From assembly GCA_016209905.1 (NCBI GenBank), contig JACQVG010000118.1, positions 1 to 34,571 on the forward strand: 34,571 bases of DNA. Direction: 5' to 3'. The DNA is from Gemmatimonadota bacterium (lineage in GTDB: Bacteria > Gemmatimonadota > Gemmatimonadetes > Gemmatimonadales > JACORV01). The notes under the pieces are model-generated. The model ran no database searches, was not told the origin of the DNA, and saw only the letters and a list, made by a program, of their open reading frames with translations. Position 1 is the stretch's first letter; each line of letters starts with the position of its first letter. The position numbers and the translations under genes are program-made. Positions 18,630 through 27,011 of this stretch are shown piece by piece.

Positions 18630-19664
18630 ATGACTGCGCCGCTGTCGGCCGTCGAGGTCGCCGCGCTGGTGGGGGGCTGGCTCATCGGCGACGGCTCGGT
18701 GCGCCTGGGCGCCGTGGCTCCGCTCGACCGCGCCGGCCCGGGCGACCTTTCGTTTCTCGCCGGTGGCCGCTACCTCCCGTCCTTCCACGCGACCCGCGCC
18801 GGCGCCGTGCTCTGTAGCCCCGAGCACCAGAGCGCCGAGCCCGGTCCCGCGACGCGGATCATCGTGGAGGATCCGCACCGCGCCGTGCAGCGGGTGCTGC
18901 GGGCGCTGTTCCCACCGCCGCCGCGCCGATCGGGAGTGGACCCAAGCGCCACCGTGGGCCGCGGCGCGGTGCTGGGCCGGGACGTTTATCTCGGCCCGCA
19001 CGTCGTGATCGGCTCCGGCGCCGCGCTCGGCGATCGTGCCGACGTGATGGCCGGAGCCGTCATCGGCGCCGGAGTACAGATCGGCGACGATGTGACGATC
19101 CACCCGCACGTGGTGTGCTATCCCGGCACCACGGTCGGGAGTCGCGTGATCCTGCACGCCGGCGTGCGCCTCGGCGTCGACGGCTTCGGATACGTCCCGG
19201 GCCCGACGGGACACGAGCGGGTGCCGCACGTGGGGCGGTGCGTGATCGGGGACGACGTGGAGATCGGCGCCAATTCCACGGTCGATCGCGGCAGCGTCGA
19301 CGACACGGTCGTGGGCGCCGGCACCAAGATCGACAACCTGGTGCACATCGGGCACAACTGTCGCATCGGCCAGCGATGCCTCATCATGGCCCAGGTGGGA
19401 ATGGCGGGCTCGACGTACGTGGAGGACGACGTGATCCTCGCGGGGCAGGCGGGACTTGCGGGGCACCTGACGGTGGCTCGGCGCGCCCGGATCGGGGCCC
19501 AGAGCGGCGTGATCGGCGATGTTTCGGCCGGCGCGACGGTGTCCGGCTACCCCGCCCGCGCTCACCGCGACGTGATGCGCGCCACGTCCGCCATGTACCG
19601 GCTGGCGGAGATCGTGGACGAACTCGAGGCGATGGTGGAGCATGGCCGGCGCGCCGCCGAATAG
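18630..19664 (+). CDS. lpxD: UDP-3-O-(3-hydroxyacyl)glucosamine N-acyltransferase LpxD
   Basis: A 344-residue enzyme for the third step of lipid A synthesis (N-acylation). The N-terminal uridine-binding domain (LSAVEVAALVGGWLIGDGSVRLGAVAPLDRAGPGDLSFLAG) is followed by a left-handed beta-helix of hexapeptide repeats from ~110 to 315. The conserved GVDGFGYV and NLVHIGHNCRIG (catalytic His) are present. A C-terminal helix ends the chain. The ATG at 18630 is the natural start; the ORF extension to 18510 runs through the skp tail and is Arg-rich noise. The 3' end overlaps the lpxC-fabZ ATG by 23 nt. Confidence 0.95.
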   Translation: MTAPLSAVEVAALVGGWLIGDGSVRLGAVAPLDRAGPGDLSFLAGGRYLPSFHATRAGAVLCSPEHQSAEPGPATRIIVEDPHRAVQRVLRALFPPPPRRSGVDPSATVGRGAVLGRDVYLGPHVVIGSGAALGDRADVMAGAVIGAGVQIGDDVTIHPHVVCYPGTTVGSRVILHAGVRLGVDGFGYVPGPTGHERVPHVGRCVIGDDVEIGANSTVDRGSVDDTVVGAGTKIDNLVHIGHNCRIGQRCLIMAQVGMAGSTYVEDDVILAGQAGLAGHLTVARRARIGAQSGVIGDVSAGATVSGYPARAHRDVMRATSAMYRLAEIVDELEAMVEHGRRAAE

Positions 19665-20967
19665 CCTCCCCCTCCCCCCCCTCCCCCCCCTGCCCAGGCG
19701 GTCGGTTCGCAGGGCGGTCTCGCTCGACGGCGTGGGAATGCACACCGGTGTCGCCACGCGGGTCACCTTCCGGGCGGCGGCCCCGGGCGACGGGGTCGTG
19801 TTCCAGCGCACCGACCTGGCGGGCGCCCCGACGATCCCGGCGCGGCTCTCGAGCGTTACCGCGGTCGACCGCCGCACCACCCTGGGCATGAACGGCGCCG
19901 AGGTCCACACCGTCGAGCACCTCCTCGCCGCGGTGGCGGCGCTGGAGCTCGATGACCTCCTCATCGAGGTCAGCGGTCCGGAGCCGCCGATCCTCGACGG
20001 CTCGTTCGCCCCGTTTCTCGATGCGCTCCGGGACGCCCAGCCGGTCGAGCACGGCGGCCAAGCGCAGCAGTTCGCGGTCAAGGAGCCGTTCACCGTGACC
20101 GAAGGAGGCTCCTCCTACCTGGTCGGGCCCGCGCCGACTTGGCGTGTCTCGGCGACGATCGAGTTCCCCCATCCGCTCATCGGTCGCCAGTCGGGCAGCT
20201 ACGACATCACGGCGGACGCGTTCGCCCGCGAGCTCGCGCCGGCTCGCACCTTCGGGTTCATGGACGAGGTCGAGGTGCTTCGCGCCAAGGGGTTGATCGT
20301 CGGTGCCTCGCTGCGGAACGCGATCGTGCTGGACGCCGCGTCGGTCGTCGGCACCACGCTCCTGTGGCCGGACGAGTTCGTGCGGCACAAGGCTGCCGAC
20401 CTGGTCGGCGACCTCGCACTCCTTGGCGGTCGCCTGAGAGCGCACGTGGTGGCCGAGCGGCCGAGCCACCAGGGCAACGTGGCGTTGGGCCACGCCATCC
20501 GCCAGCGGGCAGGTCGTTCCGTGAGCTCCGCGCTGGATATCCGCCACATCCTCGACGTCATCCCCCACCGGTATCCGATGCTGCTGGTGGATCGCATCAT
20601 CGAGGTCGAGGAGCGGAAGCGGATCGTCGGCATCAAGAACGTCACGATCAACGAGCCCTTCTTCCAGGGCCATTTCCCGGGCCATCCGGTCATGCCCGGG
20701 GTGCTGATCATCGAAGCGATGGCGCAGGTCGGCGGCATGCTGCTGATGTCGTACGTGGCGAAGGACGACCATCGCAACAAGGTCGTCTACTTCATGTCGT
20801 TGGACAACGTGAAGTTCCGCCGCCCCGTGATCCCGGGCGACCAGATTCGCTTCGAGATCGAGATGATCCAGTTCCGGGGCAAGACCTGCCGCATGAAGGG
20901 CGTAGGGTACGTGGACGGCCACGTGGTCGCCGAAGCCGAGATGATGGCCGCCATCGTGGACAAGTGA
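19642..20967 (+). CDS. lpxC-fabZ: LpxC-FabZ fusion: UDP-3-O-acyl-GlcNAc deacetylase + 3-hydroxyacyl-ACP dehydratase
   Basis: A 441-residue bifunctional protein. Residues ~20-290 are LpxC, the zinc-dependent deacetylase that commits to lipid [10 protein letters not shown] (zinc His, ~89), [30 protein letters not shown] (zinc His and Asp) and the catalytic-loop SHQGNVAL. Residues ~298-441 are Fab[11 protein letters not shown] (catalytic His), [23 protein letters not shown] split across the Glu helix, and a C-terminal hot-dog fold. The fusion is known in Bacteroidota and several other phyla. It joins lipid A commitment to the enzyme that competes for 3-hydroxyacyl-ACP. The ATG at 19642 is followed by C-rich codons (two TC8 units); no better start lies downstream. 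Confidence 0.95.
   Translation: MAGAPPNSLPLPPLPPLPRRSVRRAVSLDGVGMHTGVATRVTFRAAAPGDGVVFQRTDLAGAPTIPARLSSVTAVDRRTTLGMNGAEVHTVEHLLAAVAALELDDLLIEVSGPEPPILDGSFAPFLDALRDAQPVEHGGQAQQFAVKEPFTVTEGGSSYLVGPAPTWRVSATIEFPHPLIGRQSGSYDITADAFARELAPARTFGFMDEVEVLRAKGLIVGASLRNAIVLDAASVVGTTLLWPDEFVRHKAADLVGDLALLGGRLRAHVVAERPSHQGNVALGHAIRQRAGRSVSSALDIRHILDVIPHRYPMLLVDRIIEVEERKRIVGIKNVTINEPFFQGHFPGHPVMPGVLIIEAMAQVGGMLLMSYVAKDDHRNKVVYFMSLDNVKFRRPVIPGDQIRFEIEMIQFRGKTCRMKGVGYVDGHVVAEAEMMAAIVDK
19669..19690 (+). repeat. Poly-C tandem tract (two C8 runs) near the start of lpxC-fabZ
   Basis: Shortly after the start codon the DNA reads C5-T-C8-T-C8-T, a 9-bp TC8 unit repeated twice and encoding [10 protein letters not shown]. 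Loss or gain of a 9-bp unit would keep the frame, but a single-base slip in a C8 run would shift it. Confidence 0.85.
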
Positions 20968-20973
20968 CGTAGG

Positions 20974-21753
20974 ATGGGCGGGACGAAGATCCACCCCACC
21001 GCCATCGTCTCAGCCGACGCGGCGCTCGCTGCCGACGTGGAGGTCGGGCCGTACGCCTTGATCGGCGCCGGGGTTTCGGTTGCTGCGCGATCGGTGATCG
21101 GCGCGCACGCGATCCTCGAGCGCAACGTCCGCCTCGGGACGGAATGCCGGATCGGGCCGGGAAGCATCCTGGGCGGCGACCCGCAGGACTTGAAGTTCAA
21201 GGGCGAGGAGACATGGGTCGAGATCGGCGACGGCACGGTGGTGCGCGAGTACAGCACCATCAACCGGGGTACCACTCGGTCGGGATGCACGACGGTCGGA
21301 AAGGACTGTCTGCTCATGAGCTACGTCCACGTCGCCCATGACTGCCATATCGGCGATGGGGTCGTCCTCTCGAACGGCGTCCAGCTCGCCGGGCACGTGA
21401 CGATCGATGCGCGGGCGAGTGTCGGCGGCATGACCGGTGTGCACCAGTTCGTTCGGATCGGCACGCTCGCGTTCGTGGGCGGATTCTCCAAGGTGGCCAA
21501 GGATGTTCCGCCGTACACGAGGGCGGACGGGAACCCGTCCCGGCTGTATGGCTTGAACACCGTCGGCCTCCGACGCCACGGGATGCCGCGCGAGACGGTT
21601 GACGAGCTCAAGAAAGCCTACCGGCTCTTCTTCCGCTCCGATCTCAACATCAGCCAGGCGCACGAGCGGGCGCAGACCGAACTGGCCTGGCCTCCGGAGG
21701 TCGCGACCTTCGTCCGTTTCATCGAGGGCAGCGAACGCGGGGTTCTGGTGTGA
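20974..21753 (+). CDS. lpxA: Acyl-ACP:UDP-GlcNAc O-acyltransferase LpxA
   Basis: A 259-residue trimeric left-handed beta-helix enzyme for the first step of lipid A synthesis. It shows hexapeptide repeats over residues ~5-185, the LpxA-specific LGGDPQDLKFKGEETWVEIGD and VREYSTINRGT, the catalytic His region YVHVAHDCHIG and HQFVRIG, and the C-terminal helical domain LRRHGMPRETVDELKKAYRLFF. Length equals the usual ~260. It starts 6 nt after lpxC-fabZ, with a weak ribosome binding site, and the next gene overlaps as GTGA. Confidence 0.96.
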   Translation: MGGTKIHPTAIVSADAALAADVEVGPYALIGAGVSVAARSVIGAHAILERNVRLGTECRIGPGSILGGDPQDLKFKGEETWVEIGDGTVVREYSTINRGTTRSGCTTVGKDCLLMSYVHVAHDCHIGDGVVLSNGVQLAGHVTIDARASVGGMTGVHQFVRIGTLAFVGGFSKVAKDVPPYTRADGNPSRLYGLNTVGLRRHGMPRETVDELKKAYRLFFRSDLNISQAHERAQTELAWPPEVATFVRFIEGSERGVLV

Positions 21754-22733
21754 GCGCTGCGCCGCTCCCCGTCGGGGTCGTCGGGGTGGGCAGTCTGGGG
21801 TTCCATCACGCGCGGCTCTACGCGACCATCCCCGAAGCCAGGCTGGTGGGCGTCTACGACACGCGCCGTGATCGCGCGGCCGAGGTGGCTGCGCAGGTCG
21901 GCACGACCGCCTATCCCTCCCTGAACGCGCTCCTCGCGGACGTCGAGGCGGTCTCCATCGCCGTACCGACGCCTGCGCACCACGAGGTGGGGCTGACGGC
22001 ATTGGAGCGGGGGCGCCACGTGCTCATGGAAAAGCCCATCGCGGTGACGATCACCGAGGCCGAGGAGCTCGTCGCGGCAGCGGGGCGGGCGGCCGTGGTG
22101 CTTCAGGCGGGGCACATCGAGCGCTTCAATCGCGCGGTGCGAGCGGCCGCGCCGTACCTCGAGGCGCCGCGCTTCATCGAGTCGGACCGCATCGCGCCGT
22201 TCGGGGTCCGCGGGAGCGAGGTGGCGGTCATACTCGACCTCATGATTCACGACCTCGACCTGGTGCTCGCCCTGGTCCGCGAGCCCGTTGTGGATCTGCG
22301 GGCCTCGGGTACCGGGGTGCTGACGCCGAACGTGGATATCGCGAATGCGCGTCTGGAGTTCGCCTCCGGGGCGGTGGCAAACCTCACGGCGAGCCGGTTG
22401 GCGCGCGAGCGGCTTCGCAAGCTGCGGATCTTTCAAGCCTCCGGGTACTTCTCCCTGGACCTCGCGGCCGGCACGGGCGAGTTCCTCCGATTGCGCCGGG
22501 ACGGAGCGCCATCCGTGGCAGCGGGTCCGGTCGATCTTGGCTCGATCGTCGAGCGCGTTCCCCTCGAGGCGCCGGAAGGTGAGCCGCTGGCGCTGGAGCT
22601 CACGAACTTCGTGCGGGCGGCGCATGGTACGGAGTCGTCGGCCGTGACGGGTGAGGACGGTCTCCGTGCGCTGAAGCTGGCCTACCGGGTCATCGAGGCG
22701 GTCGGCTCGCCCAGAGTGGAGCCGGTGACGTGA
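21750..22733 (+). CDS. Gfo/Idh/MocA oxidoreductase in lipid A operon (GnnA-like candidate)
   Basis: A 327-residue NAD(P)-dependent oxidoreductase. The N-terminal Rossmann fold has VGVVGVGSLGFHHARLY (~8-24) and VYDTRRDRAAEVA. EKPIAVT (~97) is the family's EKP motif and HIERFNRAV the following substrate-side motif; the C-terminal alpha/beta domain holds LDLMIHDLDL. It lies between lpxA and lpxB with 4-nt overlaps on both sides. GnnA, a member of this family encoded beside lpxA in Acidithiobacillus and Leptospira, oxidises UDP-GlcNAc at C3 for amide-linked lipid A; the role here is inferred from position. The partner aminotransferase GnnB is not in the window. No LpxH or LpxI is seen either, but this protein does not resemble them. 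Confidence 0.75.
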   Translation: MSAAPLPVGVVGVGSLGFHHARLYATIPEARLVGVYDTRRDRAAEVAAQVGTTAYPSLNALLADVEAVSIAVPTPAHHEVGLTALERGRHVLMEKPIAVTITEAEELVAAAGRAAVVLQAGHIERFNRAVRAAAPYLEAPRFIESDRIAPFGVRGSEVAVILDLMIHDLDLVLALVREPVVDLRASGTGVLTPNVDIANARLEFASGAVANLTASRLARERLRKLRIFQASGYFSLDLAAGTGEFLRLRRDGAPSVAAGPVDLGSIVERVPLEAPEGEPLALELTNFVRAAHGTESSAVTGEDGLRALKLAYRVIEAVGSPRVEPVT

Positions 22734-23848
22734 ACGGCGCCACGGTGCTGGTTTCGGCTGGCGAGCCGTCCGGGGACGAGCACGCGGCGGCACTCGTCAC
22801 CGCCCTCCGGCGCCTGGTGCCGAACGTCGCGATCGAGGGTGTCGGCGGCCCGAAACTCGCGGCCGCCGGCGCGAAGCTGATGGCGCGGATCGAAGATCTC
22901 ATGGTCATCGGTCTGGTGGAGGTGGTTCGGAAGCTCCCGACCCACTTGCGTCTGCTGCGCACCGTCGAACGGCGGCTGGCCCGAGGCGATGTGCGTCTCA
23001 TCGTGCTGGTGGACTACCCGGGATTCCACCTTCGCGTGGCGGAAGTGGCGCGGCGCGCCGGCGTGCCGGTCCTCTATTACATCGCGCCCCAGCTCTGGGC
23101 GTGGGGGGAGCGCCGCGTGGCGCGGATGGCGCGCGACGTCACGCGACTCGCCGTGATCCTCCCGTTCGAGGAGGCGTTCTTCAGCGAGCGGGGCGTCGCC
23201 GCCACGTTCGTCGGCCATCCTCTCCTCGACCGCGAGCCGCTCGCCGGAGATCGTCGCGCTGTCAAACGGGCCCTCGGTCTCGATCCGGACCGGCCCCTCC
23301 TGGGCCTCTTTCCCGGCAGCCGACCGCAGGAGGCGGCACGACTGTGGCCGGTGTTTCGCGACGCCGCCAGCCTGATTCACCGTCGTCGGGCCGACGCGCA
23401 GTTTCTGGTCGCCGCCACCGCCGGCGCCCACTACCCGGAGCCGGGTGCCGTCCGGGTCATCGCCGGGCGCCCGCGTGAATGCTTCGCGGCGGCGGACGCG
23501 GCGCTCTGCAAGTCGGGTACGGGCACGCTCGAGGCGGCACTCGCGGACACGCCCCTGGTCGTGGCCTATCGGCTGCATGCGGCGTCCTACCTCCTGGCGC
23601 GGCGCCTGGTACGGGTTCCGTGGATCGGGTTGGTGAACCTGGTCGCCGGACGGCAAGTCGCTCCCGAACTCGTGCAGCGCGCGGTGACCCCGACTCGGCT
23701 GGCGGACGCCGCGCTGCCGTTGCTCGACGTCCGGACCGGCGAGCGCGCGGCTCAGCTGGAGGGGCTCGCCGAAGTGCGCCGCCGCCTGGGCGGGCCCGGC
23801 GCGGCGAGCCGCGCGGCCGAGCTTGCCCGCGGCCTGCTCGCTGCGTGA
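22730..23848 (+). CDS. lpxB: Lipid-A-disaccharide synthase LpxB
   Basis: A 372-residue GT19 glycosyltransferase that joins 2,3-diacylglucosamine-1-P with its UDP form. Family features: VSAGEPSGDEHAA at the N-terminus, GVGGPKLAAAGAKL, VDYPGFHLRVAEVAR, YYIAPQLWAWGERR, LPFEEAFF, VGHPLLD, the PGSR block (FPGSRPQEA) and CKSGTGTLEAAL near the UDP site. It acts at the inner membrane's cytoplasmic face. The GTG start overlaps the oxidoreductase stop, and the lpxK start overlaps the lpxB stop. Length is normal (~380). Confidence 0.95.
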   Translation: MNGATVLVSAGEPSGDEHAAALVTALRRLVPNVAIEGVGGPKLAAAGAKLMARIEDLMVIGLVEVVRKLPTHLRLLRTVERRLARGDVRLIVLVDYPGFHLRVAEVARRAGVPVLYYIAPQLWAWGERRVARMARDVTRLAVILPFEEAFFSERGVAATFVGHPLLDREPLAGDRRAVKRALGLDPDRPLLGLFPGSRPQEAARLWPVFRDAASLIHRRRADAQFLVAATAGAHYPEPGAVRVIAGRPRECFAAADAALCKSGTGTLEAALADTPLVVAYRLHAASYLLARRLVRVPWIGLVNLVAGRQVAPELVQRAVTPTRLADAALPLLDVRTGERAAQLEGLAEVRRRLGGPGAASRAAELARGLLAA

Positions 23849-24930
23849 GCGGCGGGCTCGACTGGGGCGCGCTGGCGCGATGGATCTGGCGGTCGCAGTC
23901 GCCGTGGGCGAGCCTGAGCCGCCTGGCGCTCCTTCCGCCGGCGGCGCTGTATCGCCTGGGTGTGCTGGTCCGAAACGTCGCCTACGACGCCGGGGCGCTC
24001 ACGGCTCAGCCGCTGCCCCTGCCGTCGGTGGGAGTCGGAAACCTGGTCGTAGGGGGCGTCGGCAAGACGCCGTTCGCCTCCTTTCTCGCCGCCGAGCTGG
24101 TGCGGCGCGGTGTGAAGCCGGGCATTCTCCTGCGGGGCTACGGGGCGGACGAGGAGCGCGAGCACGCCGCGGCTGTCTCCCTCGCGGTTGTGGTGGTCAA
24201 TCCGGATCGCCGTGCTGCGGCGGAACGGGCCGCGCGATCCGGGGCGCGGGCGCTGGTCCTGGATGATTGTCTCCAGCGGCGCGACGTGGTCGCCGACCTG
24301 ATGCTGGCGATGGTGAGCGCGGAGAGCACGGCGCCGCCGCGCTGGCCGCTGCCGGCCGGGCCGTGGCGCGAGGGCCTCGGAGCGCTGGGCCGGGCGGACG
24401 CCGTGGTCGTCAGTCACAAGACTGCTGCGGCCGCGGATGCGGCGGCGCTTGGCGCCCGCCTCGCTCCTCGCACCCGGCTCGGCGCCGCCTGCGCGGTGGA
24501 GCTGGCTGTGGGAGAGTTCCGACCCATCCGCGGCGGCCCCGCGATGGGCACCGCGGCGGTGGCCGGCCGGAGCGTGGTCGCGGTGTGCGGCATCGGCGCC
24601 CCGGAGCTCTTTGCGGCGCAGTTGGGCCGGCTCGGCGCTCGGGTGCGGCTCCTGGCCTTCGGCGATCATCACGACTACCGCTCGTCCGACGTGCAGGCCG
24701 CGCGGTCGCTGGCGGGCGAAGGCGGACTGGTGGTCACGACCGCCAAGGATGCCGTGAAGCTCGCGCCGCTCTGGCTCGACGCCGCGCCGTCCTGTTGGGT
24801 GGCCACCCTCGTCGCGCGCATGACGGCGGGCGGGGAAATGCTGAGCCGGCTGCTGGATCGCGTCGCGACGGCGGCGCGTTCGACACCTCGACCTGGAGAG
24901 GCGGAGGCGCCGCCTTCGGGAGTCTCATGA
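23845..24930 (+). CDS. lpxK: Tetraacyldisaccharide 4'-kinase LpxK
   Basis: A 361-residue membrane-anchored P-loop kinase adding the 4'-phosphate of lipid A. An amphipathic/hydrophobic N-terminus ([26 protein letters not shown]) precedes [14 protein letters not shown] (Walker A) and LLRGYG. The usual DDGFQH motif reads DDCLQRR, keeping both Asp. The C-terminal half has [18 protein letters not shown] and [11 protein letters not shown], all typical of LpxK. GTG 23845 overlaps the lpxB stop (GTGA); the ORF extension to 23479 is a shadow of lpxB. Two acidic/Pro-rich turns end the chain. The next gene starts within the lpxK stop. Confidence 0.92.
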   Translation: MSGGLDWGALARWIWRSQSPWASLSRLALLPPAALYRLGVLVRNVAYDAGALTAQPLPLPSVGVGNLVVGGVGKTPFASFLAAELVRRGVKPGILLRGYGADEEREHAAAVSLAVVVVNPDRRAAAERAARSGARALVLDDCLQRRDVVADLMLAMVSAESTAPPRWPLPAGPWREGLGALGRADAVVVSHKTAAAADAAALGARLAPRTRLGAACAVELAVGEFRPIRGGPAMGTAAVAGRSVVAVCGIGAPELFAAQLGRLGARVRLLAFGDHHDYRSSDVQAARSLAGEGGLVVTTAKDAVKLAPLWLDAAPSCWVATLVARMTAGGEMLSRLLDRVATAARSTPRPGEAEAPPSGVS

Positions 24931-26219
24931 CCGACGCCAAGCAGTTGATTCGACCCGAGAGAGACCGGTTCCTGGCCGACGAGAACCCGTTCGAGGCGAT
25001 GATGTCGCGGTTCGATTACGCCGCGCAGCTGCTCCGGCTGGACGGGGGCCTGTACAAGGTTCTCCGGAATCCGGAGAAGCAGATCATCGTGTCCGTACCC
25101 GTGGCGATGGACTCCGGGGAGGTGGAGGTGTTCACCGGCTATCGGGTGCTCTACAACACGTCGCGGGGCCCAGCCAAGGGCGGGATCCGCTTCGACCTGG
25201 GCGTGACGCTCGAGGAGGTCAAGGCGCTGGCGGCGTGGATGACCTGGAAGTGCGCCGTGGTCAACATCCCCTTCGGAGGCTCCAAGGGCGGCGTCGTGTG
25301 CGATCCGACGACGATGTCCGCGAGCGAGCTCGAGAAGCTGACCCGCCGCTACACGGCCAGCATCATCGAAACGCTGGGGCCCGACTCGGACGTGCCGGCG
25401 CCGGACATGAATACCAACGAGCGGGTCATGGCGTGGGTCATGGACACCTACTCCATGCACAAGCGCCACACCGTCACTGCCGTGGTCACGGGCAAGCCGA
25501 TCGAGATGGGCGGCTCGGCCGGCCGGCGGGAGGCGACGGGGCGCGGCTGCATGATCTGCACCCGAGAGGCTCTCCGGCATCTGGGCATGCCCCTCGGGGG
25601 GGCGGCGGCGGTCGTGCAGGGGTTCGGCAACGTCGGCTCGGTGACCGCCGAGCTGCTTCGTCGCGAGGGATGCCGCATCGTCGGGGCCAGCGATGTGTCT
25701 GGCGGCGTCTACAACGCGAAGGGCCTCGACCCCCAGGACCTGGTGGCGTGGCGCCAGGCGCACCGCTATTTGTCGGGGTACCCGAAGGGCGAGCGGGTGA
25801 CCAACGAGGAGCTGTTGACGGCGGAGTGCGACGTCCTGGTGCCGGCCGCACTCGAGAACGTCATCACCGCCCGCAACGCCGGCGACATCAAGGCGAAGGT
25901 GATCGTCGAGGGCGCCAACGGGCCGACGGCGGCGGGCGCCGACGACATCCTCGACCGCAAGGGAATCTTCGTGGTTCCCGATATCTTGGCGAACGCGGGC
26001 GGGGTGACGGTTAGCTACTTCGAATGGGTGCAGGACCGTGGCGGCTATTTCTGGTCCGAGGAGACGGTGAACAACCGCCTCACCGAGATCATGGTGCACA
26101 GCTTCGGCCACGTCCTGGAGGTCTCCAAGCGTTACAGCGTGAACATGCGGATCGGCGCCTACACCCTCGCCATCGACCGGGTGGCCGCCGTCCACCGTCT
26201 GCGCGGTTTGTACGCCTGA
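24927..26219 (+). CDS. gdhA: Glu/Leu/Phe/Val dehydrogenase (glutamate dehydrogenase)
   Basis: A 430-residue cytoplasmic enzyme interconverting glutamate and 2-oxoglutarate plus ammonia. The substrate domain carries [19 protein letters not shown], then [17 protein letters not shown] with the catalytic Lys near 117. The Rossmann domain has [14 protein letters not shown], and [10 protein letters not shown] and [13 protein letters not shown] follow, as in hexameric GDHs of the GudB/GDH-II type. Length is normal. The ATG at 24927 overlaps the lpxK stop and gives the family N-terminus ([15 protein letters not shown]); the ORF's 24267 start is a shadow. Coenzyme preference cannot be read reliably. 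Its place after the lipid A genes looks like operon packing rather than function. Confidence 0.93.
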   Translation: MTDAKQLIRPERDRFLADENPFEAMMSRFDYAAQLLRLDGGLYKVLRNPEKQIIVSVPVAMDSGEVEVFTGYRVLYNTSRGPAKGGIRFDLGVTLEEVKALAAWMTWKCAVVNIPFGGSKGGVVCDPTTMSASELEKLTRRYTASIIETLGPDSDVPAPDMNTNERVMAWVMDTYSMHKRHTVTAVVTGKPIEMGGSAGRREATGRGCMICTREALRHLGMPLGGAAAVVQGFGNVGSVTAELLRREGCRIVGASDVSGGVYNAKGLDPQDLVAWRQAHRYLSGYPKGERVTNEELLTAECDVLVPAALENVITARNAGDIKAKVIVEGANGPTAAGADDILDRKGIFVVPDILANAGGVTVSYFEWVQDRGGYFWSEETVNNRLTEIMVHSFGHVLEVSKRYSVNMRIGAYTLAIDRVAAVHRLRGLYA

Positions 26220-26291
26220 GGTGCCAGGCGCCGTCGCCGGGCCGGAGCTGCCGGCTTCCGGGCGCGGGCTGAGGCAGGGGCCCGCTGCCGC

Positions 26292-27011
26292 GTGAGCGAG
26301 TGGTTCGAGCGCTGGTTCGGCGAGGAGTACCTCAACCTTTATCCCCACCGCGACGATGAGGAGGCGGAGCGGCTCGTGGAACTGCTGTGGGAGCGGGGGC
26401 TCGCCCGGCACGGCGACCGCGTGCTCGACCTCGCCTGCGGGCCCGGCCGCCACTCGGCGGCGCTGCGCCGGCGCGGAGCGCTGGTAGTCGGCCTCGATCT
26501 CTCGATGCCGCTGCTCCTCACCGCCCGGCACCGGGGCGCCGCGCCTCTCCTGCGAGGCGATATGCGCGCGCTGTCGCTGCGCGGCGAGAGCTTTGACGTC
26601 GTCCTCAATCTCTTCACGAGCTTCGGGTACTTCGGCAGCGACCACGAACACCATCGCGTCCTTCGGGAGGTGGCGCGGGTGTTGCGGCGGGGCGGCGTCT
26701 TCGTTCTGGACTTCCTGAACGCCCCGGCCGTGCGCGGGTCGCTCGTGCCACGCGACGATCTGCGGCTCGGCCGATCTGTGGTGGTGCAGGAGCGCCGGCT
26801 CTCGGCGGACGGCCGCTTCGTGGTGAAAACCATTCACCTCGGCGGGGATGGCCGGAGCTTCATTGAGCGCGTGCGCCTCTACGAGCGGCCGGACCTCGAA
26901 GGGATGATGCTGTCGGCGGGCTTGGTTCCGGAGGCCGCGTTCGGCGACTACGACGGCCGGCCGCACGCTCCGGGGAGTCCGCGCCTGCTCCTGCTGGCGC
27001 GCCGGCAGTGA
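26292..27011 (+). CDS. Class I SAM-dependent methyltransferase
   Basis: A 239-residue protein with the class I methyltransferase fold: motif I VLDLACGPGRHSAAL (~44), the acidic end of strand 2 in VVGLDLS, RGDMRALSL, FDVVLNLFTSFGYF (motif IV region) and VLRRGGVFVLDFLN. The substrate is unknown. The opening SEWFERWFGEEYLNLY is shared by a group of methyltransferases found beside bshC in related genomes, as far as I recall. It starts at GTG 26292, 72 nt after gdhA; that spacer holds only weak GC-rich inverted repeats. bshC overlaps its stop by 4 nt, so the pair is probably translationally coupled. Confidence 0.85.
   Translation: MSEWFERWFGEEYLNLYPHRDDEEAERLVELLWERGLARHGDRVLDLACGPGRHSAALRRRGALVVGLDLSMPLLLTARHRGAAPLLRGDMRALSLRGESFDVVLNLFTSFGYFGSDHEHHRVLREVARVLRRGGVFVLDFLNAPAVRGSLVPRDDLRLGRSVVVQERRLSADGRFVVKTIHLGGDGRSFIERVRLYERPDLEGMMLSAGLVPEAAFGDYDGRPHAPGSPRLLLLARRQ

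Noticed and set aside
26220-26291. Possible terminator after gdhA (GCCGG-AGCTG-CCGGC and neighbours)
   Set aside because: The stem is only 5 bp and no T-run follows; short inverted repeats are frequent by chance at this GC content.
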